NCBI RefSeq assembly: GCF_001553625.1
Contig: NZ_CP014230.1
Span: forward strand, 372,001 to 436,000
Reading direction: 5' to 3'
Length of the DNA: 64,000 bases
Origin: Desulfomicrobium orale DSM 12838
GTDB lineage: Bacteria; Desulfobacterota; Desulfovibrionia; Desulfovibrionales; Desulfomicrobiaceae
This document shows positions 45,114-54,515 of this stretch, one piece after another. The notes under the pieces are model-generated. The model searched no databases and had not been told where the DNA came from. It saw only the letters and a list, made by a program, of their open reading frames with translations. The position numbers and the translations under genes are program-made. Numbering within the stretch: the first letter of the stretch is position 1; each line of letters starts with the position of its first letter.

Positions 45114-48100
45114 GATTCTGGACCCGCGCACCGCGCCTCTGGATGGCGCGACTCTGGTGGAGGCAAGCGCCGGAACGGGCAAGACCTACGTCCTGACCAG
45201 TCTTTTTCTGCGCCTGCTGCTGGAGAAACGCCTGCCCGTGGATCAGATCCTGGTGGTCACCTTCACCAAAGCGGCCACGGAAGAGCTGCGCGGCCGCATC
45301 CGCAAACGGCTGGCCGAAGCGGCGCGGGTTCTGGAAGGAGGGGAGACGGGCGATCCGTTTCTGGCCTGGCTGCGGGAGACATACGGGGATACGGATGCGG
45401 GGGCACTGCTGCGCGGGGCCCTGCGGAATTTCGATCTGGCCCGGATATTCACCATCCACGGATTCTGCCGCCACACGCTGACCCGTGGAGGCTTCGAGTC
45501 CGGCAATCTGTTCGATACGAAGCTCGAACCCGATCTGTCCGGCCTTGTCCGCCAGGCCTGCCTGGATTTCTGGCGGCGCCGCGTGCTGCCTCTGGAGGGC
45601 ATGACCGGCGCTTTCGTGCGCGGGAGCGTGACCGTAAAGCGCCTGACGGAACTCGCTTCTCTGCCTTTTCTGGTCCAGGGGCCGCGGTTGGAACCGCAGG
45701 ATCCGGCGCCGGATGTGCACGAGGCGGAAGAAGCCTTCAGCATGGTGGCAGAACGGCTGGCCGCTCTCTGGCCCGCCTCGCGCGAGGCCGTCCGCGCCGA
45801 ACTCTTCGGGCACACGGCTCTCAAGGCGAACATGAGCGGGCCCGATCGGCTGGAAAAACGGCTGGCCGTCCTCGATGCCTATGCCGCCGCGCCCGGCCTG
45901 AAACTGGCCGATAAATTGGAGGAACTGACGCCGGAGTATATGGCTTCCATGACCAGAAAGGGCGCGGAACCTCCCGATCATCCGGTTTTCCATCTCGTCG
46001 GCGAACTGCTGCAACGCGGACGGGAACTGATGCCGCTGCTGGAACGGTTCTGCGCCTGCCTGTGCCGGGATTTTCTGGCCGGGCTGGACGAGGATCTGGA
46101 GCGGCGCAAGGCGGAGCGGAACATCCAGGGCTTCGACGACCTGATCCGCGCCATGCGGCGGGCCGTGGACGACGGAGGCTTCGTGCGGGCCGCCCCCTAC
46201 CGGGCCGCCCTCATCGATGAATTTCAGGATACGGACGGCCTGCAATATGCCATTTTTTCCACGCTGTTCCGGGATCTGCCCCTGTTTCTGATCGGCGACC
46301 CCAAGCAGGCCATCTATTCCTTCCGGGGCGCGGACCTGCACACCTACCTGCGGGCGGGAAAGTCCTGCGGCCGCAAGGTGGCCCTCGGCACGAACCATCG
46401 TTCCACCCCGGAACTGATCCGGGCCGTGAACCGCATTTTCGAACGCCCCGAAAATCCGTTTCTGAATCCGGACATCGCTTACGCTCCCGTGCATTGGCCG
46501 GACGGACCGCGCGCCTGCCCCCTGATCGAGGACAGCCGGGAAACTCCGGCTCTGACCATCTGGGTGCCTCGCGGTGAAAAGCCTCTGTCGCAGACCGAAG
46601 CGCAGCCGCTCATCTGCCGGGCCGTGGCCGCCGAGATATCGCGTCTGTTGCGGGCGGCGGAGCAGGGGAGAGCGCTTCTGGGCGACAGTCCCCTGCGTGC
46701 CGCGGACATGGCTGTACTGGTGGAGACCAACCGCCAGGGCGATCTCGTGCACCAGGCTCTGCGTACATGCGGCGTGCACAGCGTGCTGCACCAACCGGCC
46801 TCGGTTTTCGACACGCCCGAAGCCCTGGAAATTCTGGCCCTGCTGCGGGCATTGTCGGAAAGCCGCGGGCAGACTGTCCTGCGTACGGCTCTGAGCACGG
46901 TCCTCATGGGGCTTGATGCGGCGGATTTGCGTCTGCTGGACGCCGAACCCCGGCTGCTGGAAGAATGGGAAGATCGCATGAGCCGCTGGCGGGAGCTGGC
47001 CGGAAAACAGGGCGTCATGGCGGCCATGACCCGCATGCTTGGCGAGACCGGCGTGCGGCCGCGCCTGCTGGGTCTGCCCGGCGGAGAGCGGCGCATGACC
47101 AACGTGCTGCACTGCCTGGAAATTCTGCACGCCCGCGAGCGCGAAACCCGCGCGTCCTTGCCGTCGCTGACCCGGTGGTTCGCCCGGCAGACGGCTTTGC
47201 CGCTGACGGAGGAATCGCAACTGCGTCTGGACTCGGACCGGGACGCCGTACACATCGTGACAATCCACAAGAGCAAGGGGCTGGAATATCCCGTGGTTTT
47301 CTGCCCGTTCCTGTATGGGCAGGCCAAAACCGGCGACGGACAGATTCTGACTCACGAGCGGGGCCTGGTGCTGGATCTGGGCTCCGAAGAATTTTCGCGC
47401 CGCCGGGAAAACGCTCTGCTGGAGGCCCGGGCCGAGCTGATCCGTCTGACCTACGTGGCTCTGACCAGGGCCGCCAGCCACTGCTATATGGTCTGGGGGC
47501 GGTTCAAAACGGCTGAAACATCCGGTCCGGCCTGGCTGTTTCACGGGCACAGGACTGTCGGAAATGAGGCCCCCGGCTGGAGAACCATTTCCGAACAGGA
47601 CATGCTCGAAGACCTCTGTGCCCTGTCCGGCCCGGAAATCGAGGTGGCGGATCTGCCGCAGACAGAAGCCCGGCCCGTTTCGCGTCAGGCCGGCCCGGAG
47701 GATGATCTCGCACCCCGGCCGTGGACCAGACATCTCCCGCCCTCCTTTGGCCTGACCAGCTTTTCCGGCCTGACCAGATCTCCGGGGCCGGCTCCGCACC
47801 CCGGCCTGGATGACACCGACGCCGAAGACGCCTTCGAGGAAGCGGATGCGGACGACCCCATGGCCGGGTTCCCGCGTGGAGCCACGGCGGGCTCCTGCCT
47901 GCACCGCGTTTTTGAGCTCATGGATTTCAGCCGTCCGGAGAGCGTCTCCCCGGCCGTGGACCAGGCTCTGGACCAGTTCGGCATGGACCCTGTCTGGAAG
48001 CCTGCGGTGGAAGACATGGCCGCGCGGGTCCTCGATGCCGATCTGGGCGGCTTTCGTTTGTCCGGCATGGCCGAACGACTGGTGGAACTGGAATTTCTCT

Positions 48101-48579
48101 TCCCGCTGCGTCCCGTGACCCGTGAGGATCTGCTCCGGGTGTACCGCCGTCATGCCCCGGAGCAACCCCGGGAGTTGGCCACACACATGGAGCGGCTGCA
48201 TTTCGAGCCGCGTCAGGGTTTCATGACGGGCTTCATCGACCTGGCGGTCCGGCACAAAGGGCGGTTCTATCTGGTGGACTGGAAGTCCAACTGGCTCGGC
48301 CCCACGGCGCGCCACTACACGCCTCAGACCATGCGCCAGACCATGACGGAGCACCATTATTTTCTGCAATGCCACCTGTACTGTCTGGCCCTGGACCGCT
48401 ACCTGTCCCTGCGGATGCCCGGATACCGCTACGAGGAACACTTTGGAGGCGCGCGCTACGTGTTTCTGCGCGGTGTGGACCCGGCCCGGCCAGGCCAAGG
48501 CGTCTACGCCGACCGACCGGAGCCGGAGTTTCTCGCGGCTCTGGGCGATGCGCTCTTCGACGATCCGGTAGAGCCGTAA
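45103..48579 (+). CDS. recB: Exodeoxyribonuclease V subunit RecB (helicase-nuclease)
   Basis: An 1158-residue UvrD-like helicase-nuclease. Motifs: Walker A EASAGTGKTYVL, Ia VVTFTKAATEELR, II ALIDEFQDTD, III LIGDPKQAIYSFRGAD, V IHKSKGLEYPVVFCP, VI RLTYVALTRAA. The C-terminal PD-(D/E)XK nuclease has GFMTGFIDL, YLVDWKSNWLG and CHLYCLALDRYL. I chose GTG 45103 with GGAGG five bases upstream; TTG 45091 overlaps that site. RecBC processes double-strand breaks. No recD follows: a mobile island begins within about 180 bp of the stop. Confidence 0.92.
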   Translation: MIREILDPRTAPLDGATLVEASAGTGKTYVLTSLFLRLLLEKRLPVDQILVVTFTKAATEELRGRIRKRLAEAARVLEGGETGDPFLAWLRETYGDTDAGALLRGALRNFDLARIFTIHGFCRHTLTRGGFESGNLFDTKLEPDLSGLVRQACLDFWRRRVLPLEGMTGAFVRGSVTVKRLTELASLPFLVQGPRLEPQDPAPDVHEAEEAFSMVAERLAALWPASREAVRAELFGHTALKANMSGPDRLEKRLAVLDAYAAAPGLKLADKLEELTPEYMASMTRKGAEPPDHPVFHLVGELLQRGRELMPLLERFCACLCRDFLAGLDEDLERRKAERNIQGFDDLIRAMRRAVDDGGFVRAAPYRAALIDEFQDTDGLQYAIFSTLFRDLPLFLIGDPKQAIYSFRGADLHTYLRAGKSCGRKVALGTNHRSTPELIRAVNRIFERPENPFLNPDIAYAPVHWPDGPRACPLIEDSRETPALTIWVPRGEKPLSQTEAQPLICRAVAAEISRLLRAAEQGRALLGDSPLRAADMAVLVETNRQGDLVHQALRTCGVHSVLHQPASVFDTPEALEILALLRALSESRGQTVLRTALSTVLMGLDAADLRLLDAEPRLLEEWEDRMSRWRELAGKQGVMAAMTRMLGETGVRPRLLGLPGGERRMTNVLHCLEILHARERETRASLPSLTRWFARQTALPLTEESQLRLDSDRDAVHIVTIHKSKGLEYPVVFCPFLYGQAKTGDGQILTHERGLVLDLGSEEFSRRRENALLEARAELIRLTYVALTRAASHCYMVWGRFKTAETSGPAWLFHGHRTVGNEAPGWRTISEQDMLEDLCALSGPEIEVADLPQTEARPVSRQAGPEDDLAPRPWTRHLPPSFGLTSFSGLTRSPGPAPHPGLDDTDAEDAFEEADADDPMAGFPRGATAGSCLHRVFELMDFSRPESVSPAVDQALDQFGMDPVWKPAVEDMAARVLDADLGGFRLSGMAERLVELEFLFPLRPVTREDLLRVYRRHAPEQPRELATHMERLHFEPRQGFMTGFIDLAVRHKGRFYLVDWKSNWLGPTARHYTPQTMRQTMTEHHYFLQCHLYCLALDRYLSLRMPGYRYEEHFGGARYVFLRGVDPARPGQGVYADRPEPEFLAALGDALFDDPVEP

Positions 48580-48717
48580 GCATGGGATTTGTGGGGTAGA
48601 CCGATACCCATTTAGAGCAGTAATTCCGGATTATTATATAAATTTTAACTTTACAAAGTAATGTGTAAAATTATGATACTCTTGCCTCGTAATATAAAAG
48701 TTGTTCATTTAAACTCT

Positions 48718-48737
48718 GCCTCTGTATTTACAGAGGC
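48718..48737. other. Hairpin after recB
   Basis: GCCTCTGT (48718-48725) pairs perfectly with ACAGAGGC (48730-48737) around an ATTT loop in an AT-rich stretch, 140 bp after recB. There is no clear T tail, so termination is possible but not shown. The base composition changes sharply here from GC-rich to AT-rich, marking the edge of the island. Confidence 0.4.
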
Positions 48738-48755
48738 AAATGTTTAAATAGCATA

Positions 48756-49477
48756 GGCTCTAGACCATCAGGTCTTTGTTCTTTGCCACCAAAAGTTTGA
48801 GGCTGGCGAGGAGTTGTGGCAGCGCTCGATTGTAGCGCCATTCACACTCCTTGAGGTGGAGCTCGAAATTCTGCTTCACACCGTTAAACTTTGCCAGGCG
48901 GCGTTTTGTAAGGCTCCAGAATGCTTCGATGCCGTTGATGTGGACCGATTTTTCCGCAAAGTGTCTGGATTTGTTGATGCGGAAATGTTTGTCGTACCCC
49001 ACGTCCACCAGTCCGTCATAGCCTTTCCAGCAGTCGGAATGGATAATGCTCTCAGGCGAAACCTTGCCCCTGATGATGGCTTGAAGCGTTTTGACCGGGC
49101 AGTCCGTGACCAGCTCTGTGTAAACGGCTCCATCACGCTCATAGATGCCAAAGACCGGTTGTTTAAGCGTGCCCCGTCCCCTTTTTCGGGGGCCTGGCCG
49201 CCCACGAACCCGGGCGGGGCCAAAAAAACTTTCATCAACCTCAACCACACCGAGTATTTGCTCTTTTTTGGATACTTGGTGGAGATAAATCAACCGCCTG
49301 AAGGCCAGAAAGTACCTGTTCACGGTCTTTCTGTTCAACTTCAGGAGCAGAGCGGTTCTGGCAGCGTCAATGTCGATGCAAAAGCATTCAATGATTTTTC
49401 CGACTTTGTATCGACTCAACCTGCTGTTTTCAAACATTTTTCTAGCCTATCAGACGATAGCCTGATGGTCTAGAGCC
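48756..49477 (-). mobile_element. IS1595-family insertion sequence, IS1016 type, complete
   Basis: A 722-bp element bounded by perfect inverted repeats (GGCTCTAGACCATCAG at 48756-48771, its complement at 49462-49477) and flanked by 7-bp direct repeats TAGCATA (48749-48755 and 49478-49484). It carries one transposase on the minus strand, and the transposase stop codon lies inside the left repeat. Size and transposase fit the compact IS1016 subgroup. Confidence 0.9.
48760..49437 (-). CDS. IS1595-family (IS1016-type) transposase
   Basis: A 225-residue DDE transposase (ISXO2-like domain). Catalytic residues lie in VVEVDESFFG (first Asp), IIHSDCWKGYDGL (second Asp) and HINGIEAFWSLTKRRL, where this family has Asn or Glu. 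The N-terminus is the short IS1016 type without the zinc ribbon of larger IS1595 members. The frame is intact and both element ends are present, so the copy could be active. Confidence 0.9.
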   Translation of the reverse strand: MFENSRLSRYKVGKIIECFCIDIDAARTALLLKLNRKTVNRYFLAFRRLIYLHQVSKKEQILGVVEVDESFFGPARVRGRPGPRKRGRGTLKQPVFGIYERDGAVYTELVTDCPVKTLQAIIRGKVSPESIIHSDCWKGYDGLVDVGYDKHFRINKSRHFAEKSVHINGIEAFWSLTKRRLAKFNGVKQNFELHLKECEWRYNRALPQLLASLKLLVAKNKDLMV

Positions 49478-49534
49478 TAGCATATTTGATCAAAAAATGT
49501 GCGCAATGGAAATTGCTATTATTGTTTTAGACGA

Positions 49535-52527
49535 TCAGTCTTCAGATAATTGGAGAGAATGTGTAGAAGATATAATAATGCCCTTCATGGCTCCGGGGAC
49601 GCTCTTTCCAACCCTTTTCGCAACATCCGTGCTTTTTTCTCCGGCAATGTTGATCATTGCCATCTGAATATCCCGCATGAAGTTGTTCACAACAAAGTCG
49701 GGACTAAGGGATGTGCTGACAGTCGCCAAATATCGCGTGGCGAAGGCCATTGTCCTCACCGCCCAGCCATGTAATTGCTGGGCACCAACATTCTTCATGG
49801 CCGCCGCCAGGTCCTTGTCGAACAGCTCGATATACCGCACGCCTCCACCAGGAAGGGTCACGGTGATCACATTGGGTTCCATCGGGAACGAGAAGTCCGT
49901 CACGTTCCTGACCTGTCCATTCACCATCGCCCTGCGGCTCGGTAACTGTTCGTGAATGATCCAGCGATCCGCGTCCGGGTTCTCTTCCACCATGCGGTAA
50001 AAAGCACGCCCGACGCGGGCCTTTTCCGCCCGCACAAGCGTATCCCCGGTCTGAGCGATCAGGTTTGCCAGAATGTCCGTGGCGGGAGTGGAGCGGCCAA
50101 GCGCACGCTTCGTCCCCGATCCCTTGACGTTGAAGCCAGTGCCTATCGCCCGGCCATGCCCCTGATCGTCGGCCTTGCCCTTCAGGGGAACATAGTCAGG
50201 ATTCGCCAACTCCCACGCATCGATGACTTCATCATCCTCCAGCCCTTCCTTGCGGATGGTGTCCCGCTGCATCTTGGTGATGGCCCGAACATCCTTGGCC
50301 AGGGCCTCCAGCTTCGCGGTTTTACCTTCCTTCTCGAAGCGGGCCAGCGTGTCCGCCGCCCACTTGTTCGTCCGGCCCGATCCGCCATCAGGCATCTTCG
50401 GATTGATACTGGCGATGTGCGCGTTCCGCTGCGGCGCGTATTTGGCGTAGAGGTAGTCCTCCAACTCCAGGATGCTTGTCCCGGAATCCCTGATCTTCTC
50501 CATGAGCGGGGCGACGTGATCTTCCTGGAACTTCTCCAGGCGGTACCCGGCCCGGCCGTGGTAACGCTCTTCCGCCAGATATGCGTCCGCGTCCGGGTCC
50601 ATCTTCCTGCCCTGGCTTTGCAAAAGCTCCTGCACCCGTTTCACCGGAAGGAACTGGTCCTGAAAAAGCACCCGCATCCGGTCGAAGATGTGTTCAAAGC
50701 TGCCGGACTTTCCAGCGTTTTTCGGGGTGGTTTTCGCAGCGGGCGCAGAGCGCTTGAAGCGGGTTGGCGCGCCATGCACGAAACTCCCAACATCACGTTT
50801 TTCCCCTGTACGGGAATTTTCGTACTGGCCATCCCGCACCAGCGGCTCGCCATTCTTGTCCAGACGGACGGAAATAGAAGAAGGCTTGACCACATGGGCG
50901 TTCAAGCTTATTCTTTTATCAGAAGAAGCTCCCTTCTGACGGGAGATACCAGAACCGTCAGAAGCGTAGGCGGTGGCGGGGTTAACCCCTGCGCCGCCAC
51001 CTTCGTTTTCCCACCCGCTCAAAAGCCACGTCTTACGCGAACCATTCTGATACAACGACAGCACCGCAGTATGTCCGTCATGGACAATGCGAACACGCTC
51101 GCCACTAGTCCCTTCACCCTGAATAGCGGTCACCTCGCCATGTGCAATGACCTCAGGCATTTTTCGGGCGATAAACTCTCCATCCTTCCCTTCAAGATTG
51201 CGCTGCTCGATCATATGAGCGACTCCACCACCGCCAACAAGCCGTCCCTTGGTGTTCAGTCTTCCAGGAGTGCCATAGATAAACACAACCTGTCCCAGTC
51301 CAGGTCGAGACATTGCTTCTACTTCACCAGTCTTGTTTTGTAATAAAGCATCAAGAGCGGTCTCGCCCTTCTTTCTCTCCATCTCTTGACCGGCTACTGC
51401 TTCCCAGTCTCCAGCCCATGCCTTGAACTCCGGCGTGCGGACCTCGGCGTGCTGCTCCGGCGTCAGGCTGGAAGGATTGCCGTTCGGGGCAAGCAGCGCT
51501 CGCCCCGTGAGCGAAAGCCGCTCTCTCTTGCTGTCTACCCCTGAAGTATCTATGTTGGCATTACTAGGCTTGCTCCGGCCCGAGACCGCGCTAGGGGTCG
51601 TTTTGCGATGATTGGTCTGCGCCCTTTCCCAGAGTAGGCCTTTTTTATTCCGAACGCCCTCCATTTTTCCGGAAGCTGGGGAGTTGACATTGGAAGAGCG
51701 CTCACGCAATCTTGAATCACCAGAGGACGGACCGCCAACATCACTTGGAGTGTTTCCAGACAGATTTGCGGCCGCACCATCCTTCCGCGCCGTCTCCCCT
51801 GCCAAGACCGGGGCAATAACCCGGCCCCCGGCAGAAAAGGAGGCGGCATTTTGCTTGCTCTGGGCAAGCCGCTTCCGTGAGAACCGAATATCCGGATTCT
51901 CCGGGTCGAACACCCCGCTGTTTTTCGTGGCTGACTTGATCTGGGTGGGCTGCAGGGCCACATATGACCACCCACCTCCTTCCACCTCATTGTTGTAAAC
52001 AAAGCCCAGCCCTTTTTTCTTTTGCAGGATACCGTTCAGCTTCCCCCAAAAAGAAGTAACGTCTTTGAGTTCGCCCCAATATCGTTCGTCTTCTAAATCC
52101 TTTCTGTCTGCTCTTTGCGCCCGTGCGGCCAATGAACGGTACTGTGAGTCAGTGACAAGCCCCTCATTATACATTTCATTGAGAGCACTCCTAAGCCCAT
52201 GGTATCTTGAGAATAAATCATTTACTCTGTGCAGATCACGGATGTTCAGAAAAACTTCAAATACTTTCCCGCCGCTTAGACGATTTGAAAACTTTTCTGA
52301 AACAGCACGATTTGTAGCGAAATGCACTCCTATATCTTTACTGCGGCCAATATCAAAGGCATTATCCTCAAGCTGGAACTCAATGACACGAGATTGAAGT
52401 GGCAAACCTTGCCCATACTTTTTTTCAACAACAGCGCTTTTGGCCTCACGTTCTGCCACGAGCTTCGCTGTTGCTTCTACTTGCAGGCTGTGTCTTTCCA
52501 TTAGGTCCGCCTCTAGATAGTGTCGTC
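49535..52527 (-). pseudogene. Phage-type polyvalent protein, C-terminal fragment
   Basis: An open frame of about 997 residues that starts abruptly at an IS4-family insertion (52528). The frame is open to the junction (RHYLEADL precedes the first Met at 52501), so it is the truncated 3' part of a longer gene. It holds the second half of an ADP-ribosyltransferase-like domain (DIGVHFATNRAVSEKF to YVALQPTQIKSATKNSG), a glycine-rich nuclease-like segment (GGVAHMIEQRNLEG to YQNGSRKTWLLSG) after a RTPEFKAWAGDWEA linker, and a large helical C-terminal domain (from about 590) of the polyvalent-protein-associated type. Such giant proteins are injected or carried by phages and conjugative elements as multi-domain toxin/effector cargo. 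Function here is probably lost. Confidence 0.7.
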
Positions 52528-53787
52528 CATTGCTGTCCGGCTAAGGGATAAGAAAAGAGTCCAAAATCTCAGCGATGTGTGGTAAAAGAAATCACCACAA
52601 CATCTTGCCACACAAGGAGATTCTGGACTTGAGTCACCATAATACACTATTCTCCCAGACGCTATCTCTGATTCCCAGACATGTTTTTCAGAAACTCGAA
52701 AGACGGCACAAAACCGGGCGCTCGTCGCGTCAATTCGGTTTCAAGGAGCAGTTCACGGTCATGGCCTTCATCCAGCTTGCCGCAAGACGTTCCATGCGCG
52801 ATGGCCTGCGCTGCCTTGAGGCTGCGGGAAACCGCCTGTATCACTGGGGACTGAAAAACGTGGCCCGCTCGACCTTTGCTGACGCGAACAATTCTCGCCC
52901 CGTAGGCTTTTTCAAGGATCTGTTCGCCGAGATGTACGGCCTGTGCGCCGCAAAAGCCCCGAAGCACAAATTCCGTTTCAAATCCAAATTGTTCAGTCTG
53001 GACGCCACCACCATAAAGCTTTGCCTGTCGCTTTTTCCCTGGGCCTCGTTTCGGCAGGCCAAGGGCGGCGTCAAAGTACATACCTTGCTGGATCACGATG
53101 GCCATATCCCGGCTTTCGCAACCGTCACCGACGCCAAAACCCATGAAAGCCGCATAGCTCAGGCTATGGAGTTGCCCAGGGGCTCCATCGTGGTCTTTGA
53201 CAAGGGCTTCATCAGCTATCCCTGGTTTCGGATCCTCGGGGCAAAGGGCGTCTTTTTTGTGACCCGGCTCAAGCGCAACGCCGTTTTCAAACTCCTGGAG
53301 CGCCGCCTCGTGAATCGCAAGACCGGCGTTACTTCCGATCACATCATTGAAGTCTCCAGCCGGGGAAAATCCTTACGCTTGCGCCGTATCGGCTATCGTG
53401 ACCAGGAAACCGGGAAACACTACGAATTTTTGACCAACCATTTCCGGCTTTCGGCGAAAACCATCGCCGACATCTATAAAGACCGCTGGCAAATCGAGCT
53501 CTTCTTCAAGGAAATCAAACAAAATTTGCGCATAAAGACCTTCGTCGGCAACTCGGAAAACGCTGTCCTGATCCAGATTTACACGGCCCTGACGGTTTAC
53601 CTGCTCCTCGCGTACCAGAAATTCCTCAGCCGTCTCGGACTCTCCGTACAGCAACTCTTCCAGCTCATTCAACTCAACCTGCTCGGCGAGGCATCCTTGG
53701 ATGAACTCCTGAATCCCAGACGACGAAAATTCGATAATTCATATAACTTCAAACTGTTAGATTACATCGCTTAGCCGGACAGCAATG
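52528..53787 (+). mobile_element. IS4-family insertion sequence, copy 1
   Basis: A 1260-bp element with terminal inverted repeats CATTGCTGTCCGGCTAA at both ends and one transposase on the plus strand. It is nearly identical to the inverted copy at 54516-55775. Its two flanks do not form a target duplication; the right flank GCTGTGCCT (53788-53796) instead matches the flank of copy 2, showing recombination between copies. Confidence 0.92.
52629..53774 (+). CDS. IS4-family transposase, copy 1
   Basis: A 381-residue DDE transposase. The N-terminal SHHNTLFSQTLSLIPRHVF is the domain usual at the start of this IS4 subgroup. Catalytic regions are LFSLDATTIKL (first Asp), VVFDKGFISYPWF (second Asp) and the YREK-type signature in YKDRWQIELFFKEIKQNL (Glu). 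I chose TTG 52629, preceded by AAGGAG and matching the family start; an ATG at 52575 lacks a ribosome site. The frame is intact. Confidence 0.9.
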   Translation: MSHHNTLFSQTLSLIPRHVFQKLERRHKTGRSSRQFGFKEQFTVMAFIQLAARRSMRDGLRCLEAAGNRLYHWGLKNVARSTFADANNSRPVGFFKDLFAEMYGLCAAKAPKHKFRFKSKLFSLDATTIKLCLSLFPWASFRQAKGGVKVHTLLDHDGHIPAFATVTDAKTHESRIAQAMELPRGSIVVFDKGFISYPWFRILGAKGVFFVTRLKRNAVFKLLERRLVNRKTGVTSDHIIEVSSRGKSLRLRRIGYRDQETGKHYEFLTNHFRLSAKTIADIYKDRWQIELFFKEIKQNLRIKTFVGNSENAVLIQIYTALTVYLLLAYQKFLSRLGLSVQQLFQLIQLNLLGEASLDELLNPRRRKFDNSYNFKLLDYIA

Positions 53788-53796
53788 GCTGTGCCT
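53788..53796 (+). repeat. Split 9-bp target duplication, first half (partner 55776-55784)
   Basis: GCTGTGCCT follows IS4 copy 1 here, and its reverse complement AGGCACAGC follows copy 2 at 55776-55784. In a simple insertion both would flank one element in direct orientation. Finding them on the outer side of two different inverted copies is the trace of an inversion by recombination between the copies. Confidence 0.85.
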
Positions 53797-54379
53797 GATG
53801 TTTTGCGCGACGGTCGAATTATTCACCGCGAGGCGATGCGCGCAAGCACAGGCGGCATGGTCTACCATGTTGCCGCACCCATTGAGATTGCGGGTCGGCC
53901 GTTTGTGATGGATGTACTCGTGAAGTCTGACGACAATGCGCGCCGAATGTATGTCCACGAGGTGGCGCTAAGAGAAAAACTCCAGCAGTCTGACTTCAAG
54001 GTCGGTGCTGTTGCAGCCAAAGCTGGGAAGCGAGCCGATGCAGCCGGTGCTGGAGTTATTCGTACTGTGCTGCAAAACGTCTATGGCGTCAACCCCTCTT
54101 CCGTCTCGAAGGTGGTTGACCCGGAAACGGGCGAACCGCTGGTGGTGTATCACGGGACGACCGGCGGAGTTGAATATATAAACCCAAATCGCACATTGTC
54201 CGCAGAAGAAAAGCAGGCTTATGAAAAGGAGCAGCAACTGATATTTGATGAGTATAAGGCCAAATATAAAGAGGTGGAAAAAATACTGCCCGCTCATGAG
54301 AGATATGCAGCTTTGAAACAAATTGATCGCGCCAGGCAGAGTGGAGAGAATGATAGGGCCGACGATCTAGGCAGTGCCG
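53788..54379 (+). pseudogene. Polyvalent protein, inverted middle fragment
   Basis: About 197 codons on the plus strand, opposite to the two other pieces of the same gene. It begins at the end of IS4 copy 1 with AVPDVLRDGRIIHREA, which directly continues the DKATAFAAVP end of the piece at 55776-57014, and ends in the first half of an ADP-ribosyltransferase-like domain (VVDPETGEPLVVYHGTTGG). The matching second half lies at the start of the 49535-52527 piece. The segment was therefore flipped between the two inverted IS4 copies. It runs into a broken IS5-like transposase at 54380. Confidence 0.8.
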
Positions 54380-54515
54380 TCAAATTATTTCTGCCCACAA
54401 CGAGATACACCTGATTTGCACGGCGGCAAGGAAGGAGAGGCTTCGTTTTGCATAACGCGTGGCGATGCCACGCCATCTCTTGAGGTGAAGAAAGGCGTTC
54501 TCGACCAGGTGCCGT
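54380..54515 (-). pseudogene. IS5-like transposase, C-terminal remnant
   Basis: About 45 codons ending at TGA 54380-54382. The peptide HLVENAFLHLKRWRGIATRY, followed by a short tail ending SLWAEII, is the standard C-terminus of IS5-family transposases. The upstream part of the element is missing where IS4 copy 2 begins (54516). It differs from the complete IS5-family element at 58459-59300, so it marks a separate, older insertion into the polyvalent gene. Confidence 0.8.

Noticed and set aside
44800..48498. A 1232-codon open frame on the minus strand, and an 845-codon one at 42645-45182
   Set aside because: Both are antisense mirrors of recB and recC, which show every expected motif.
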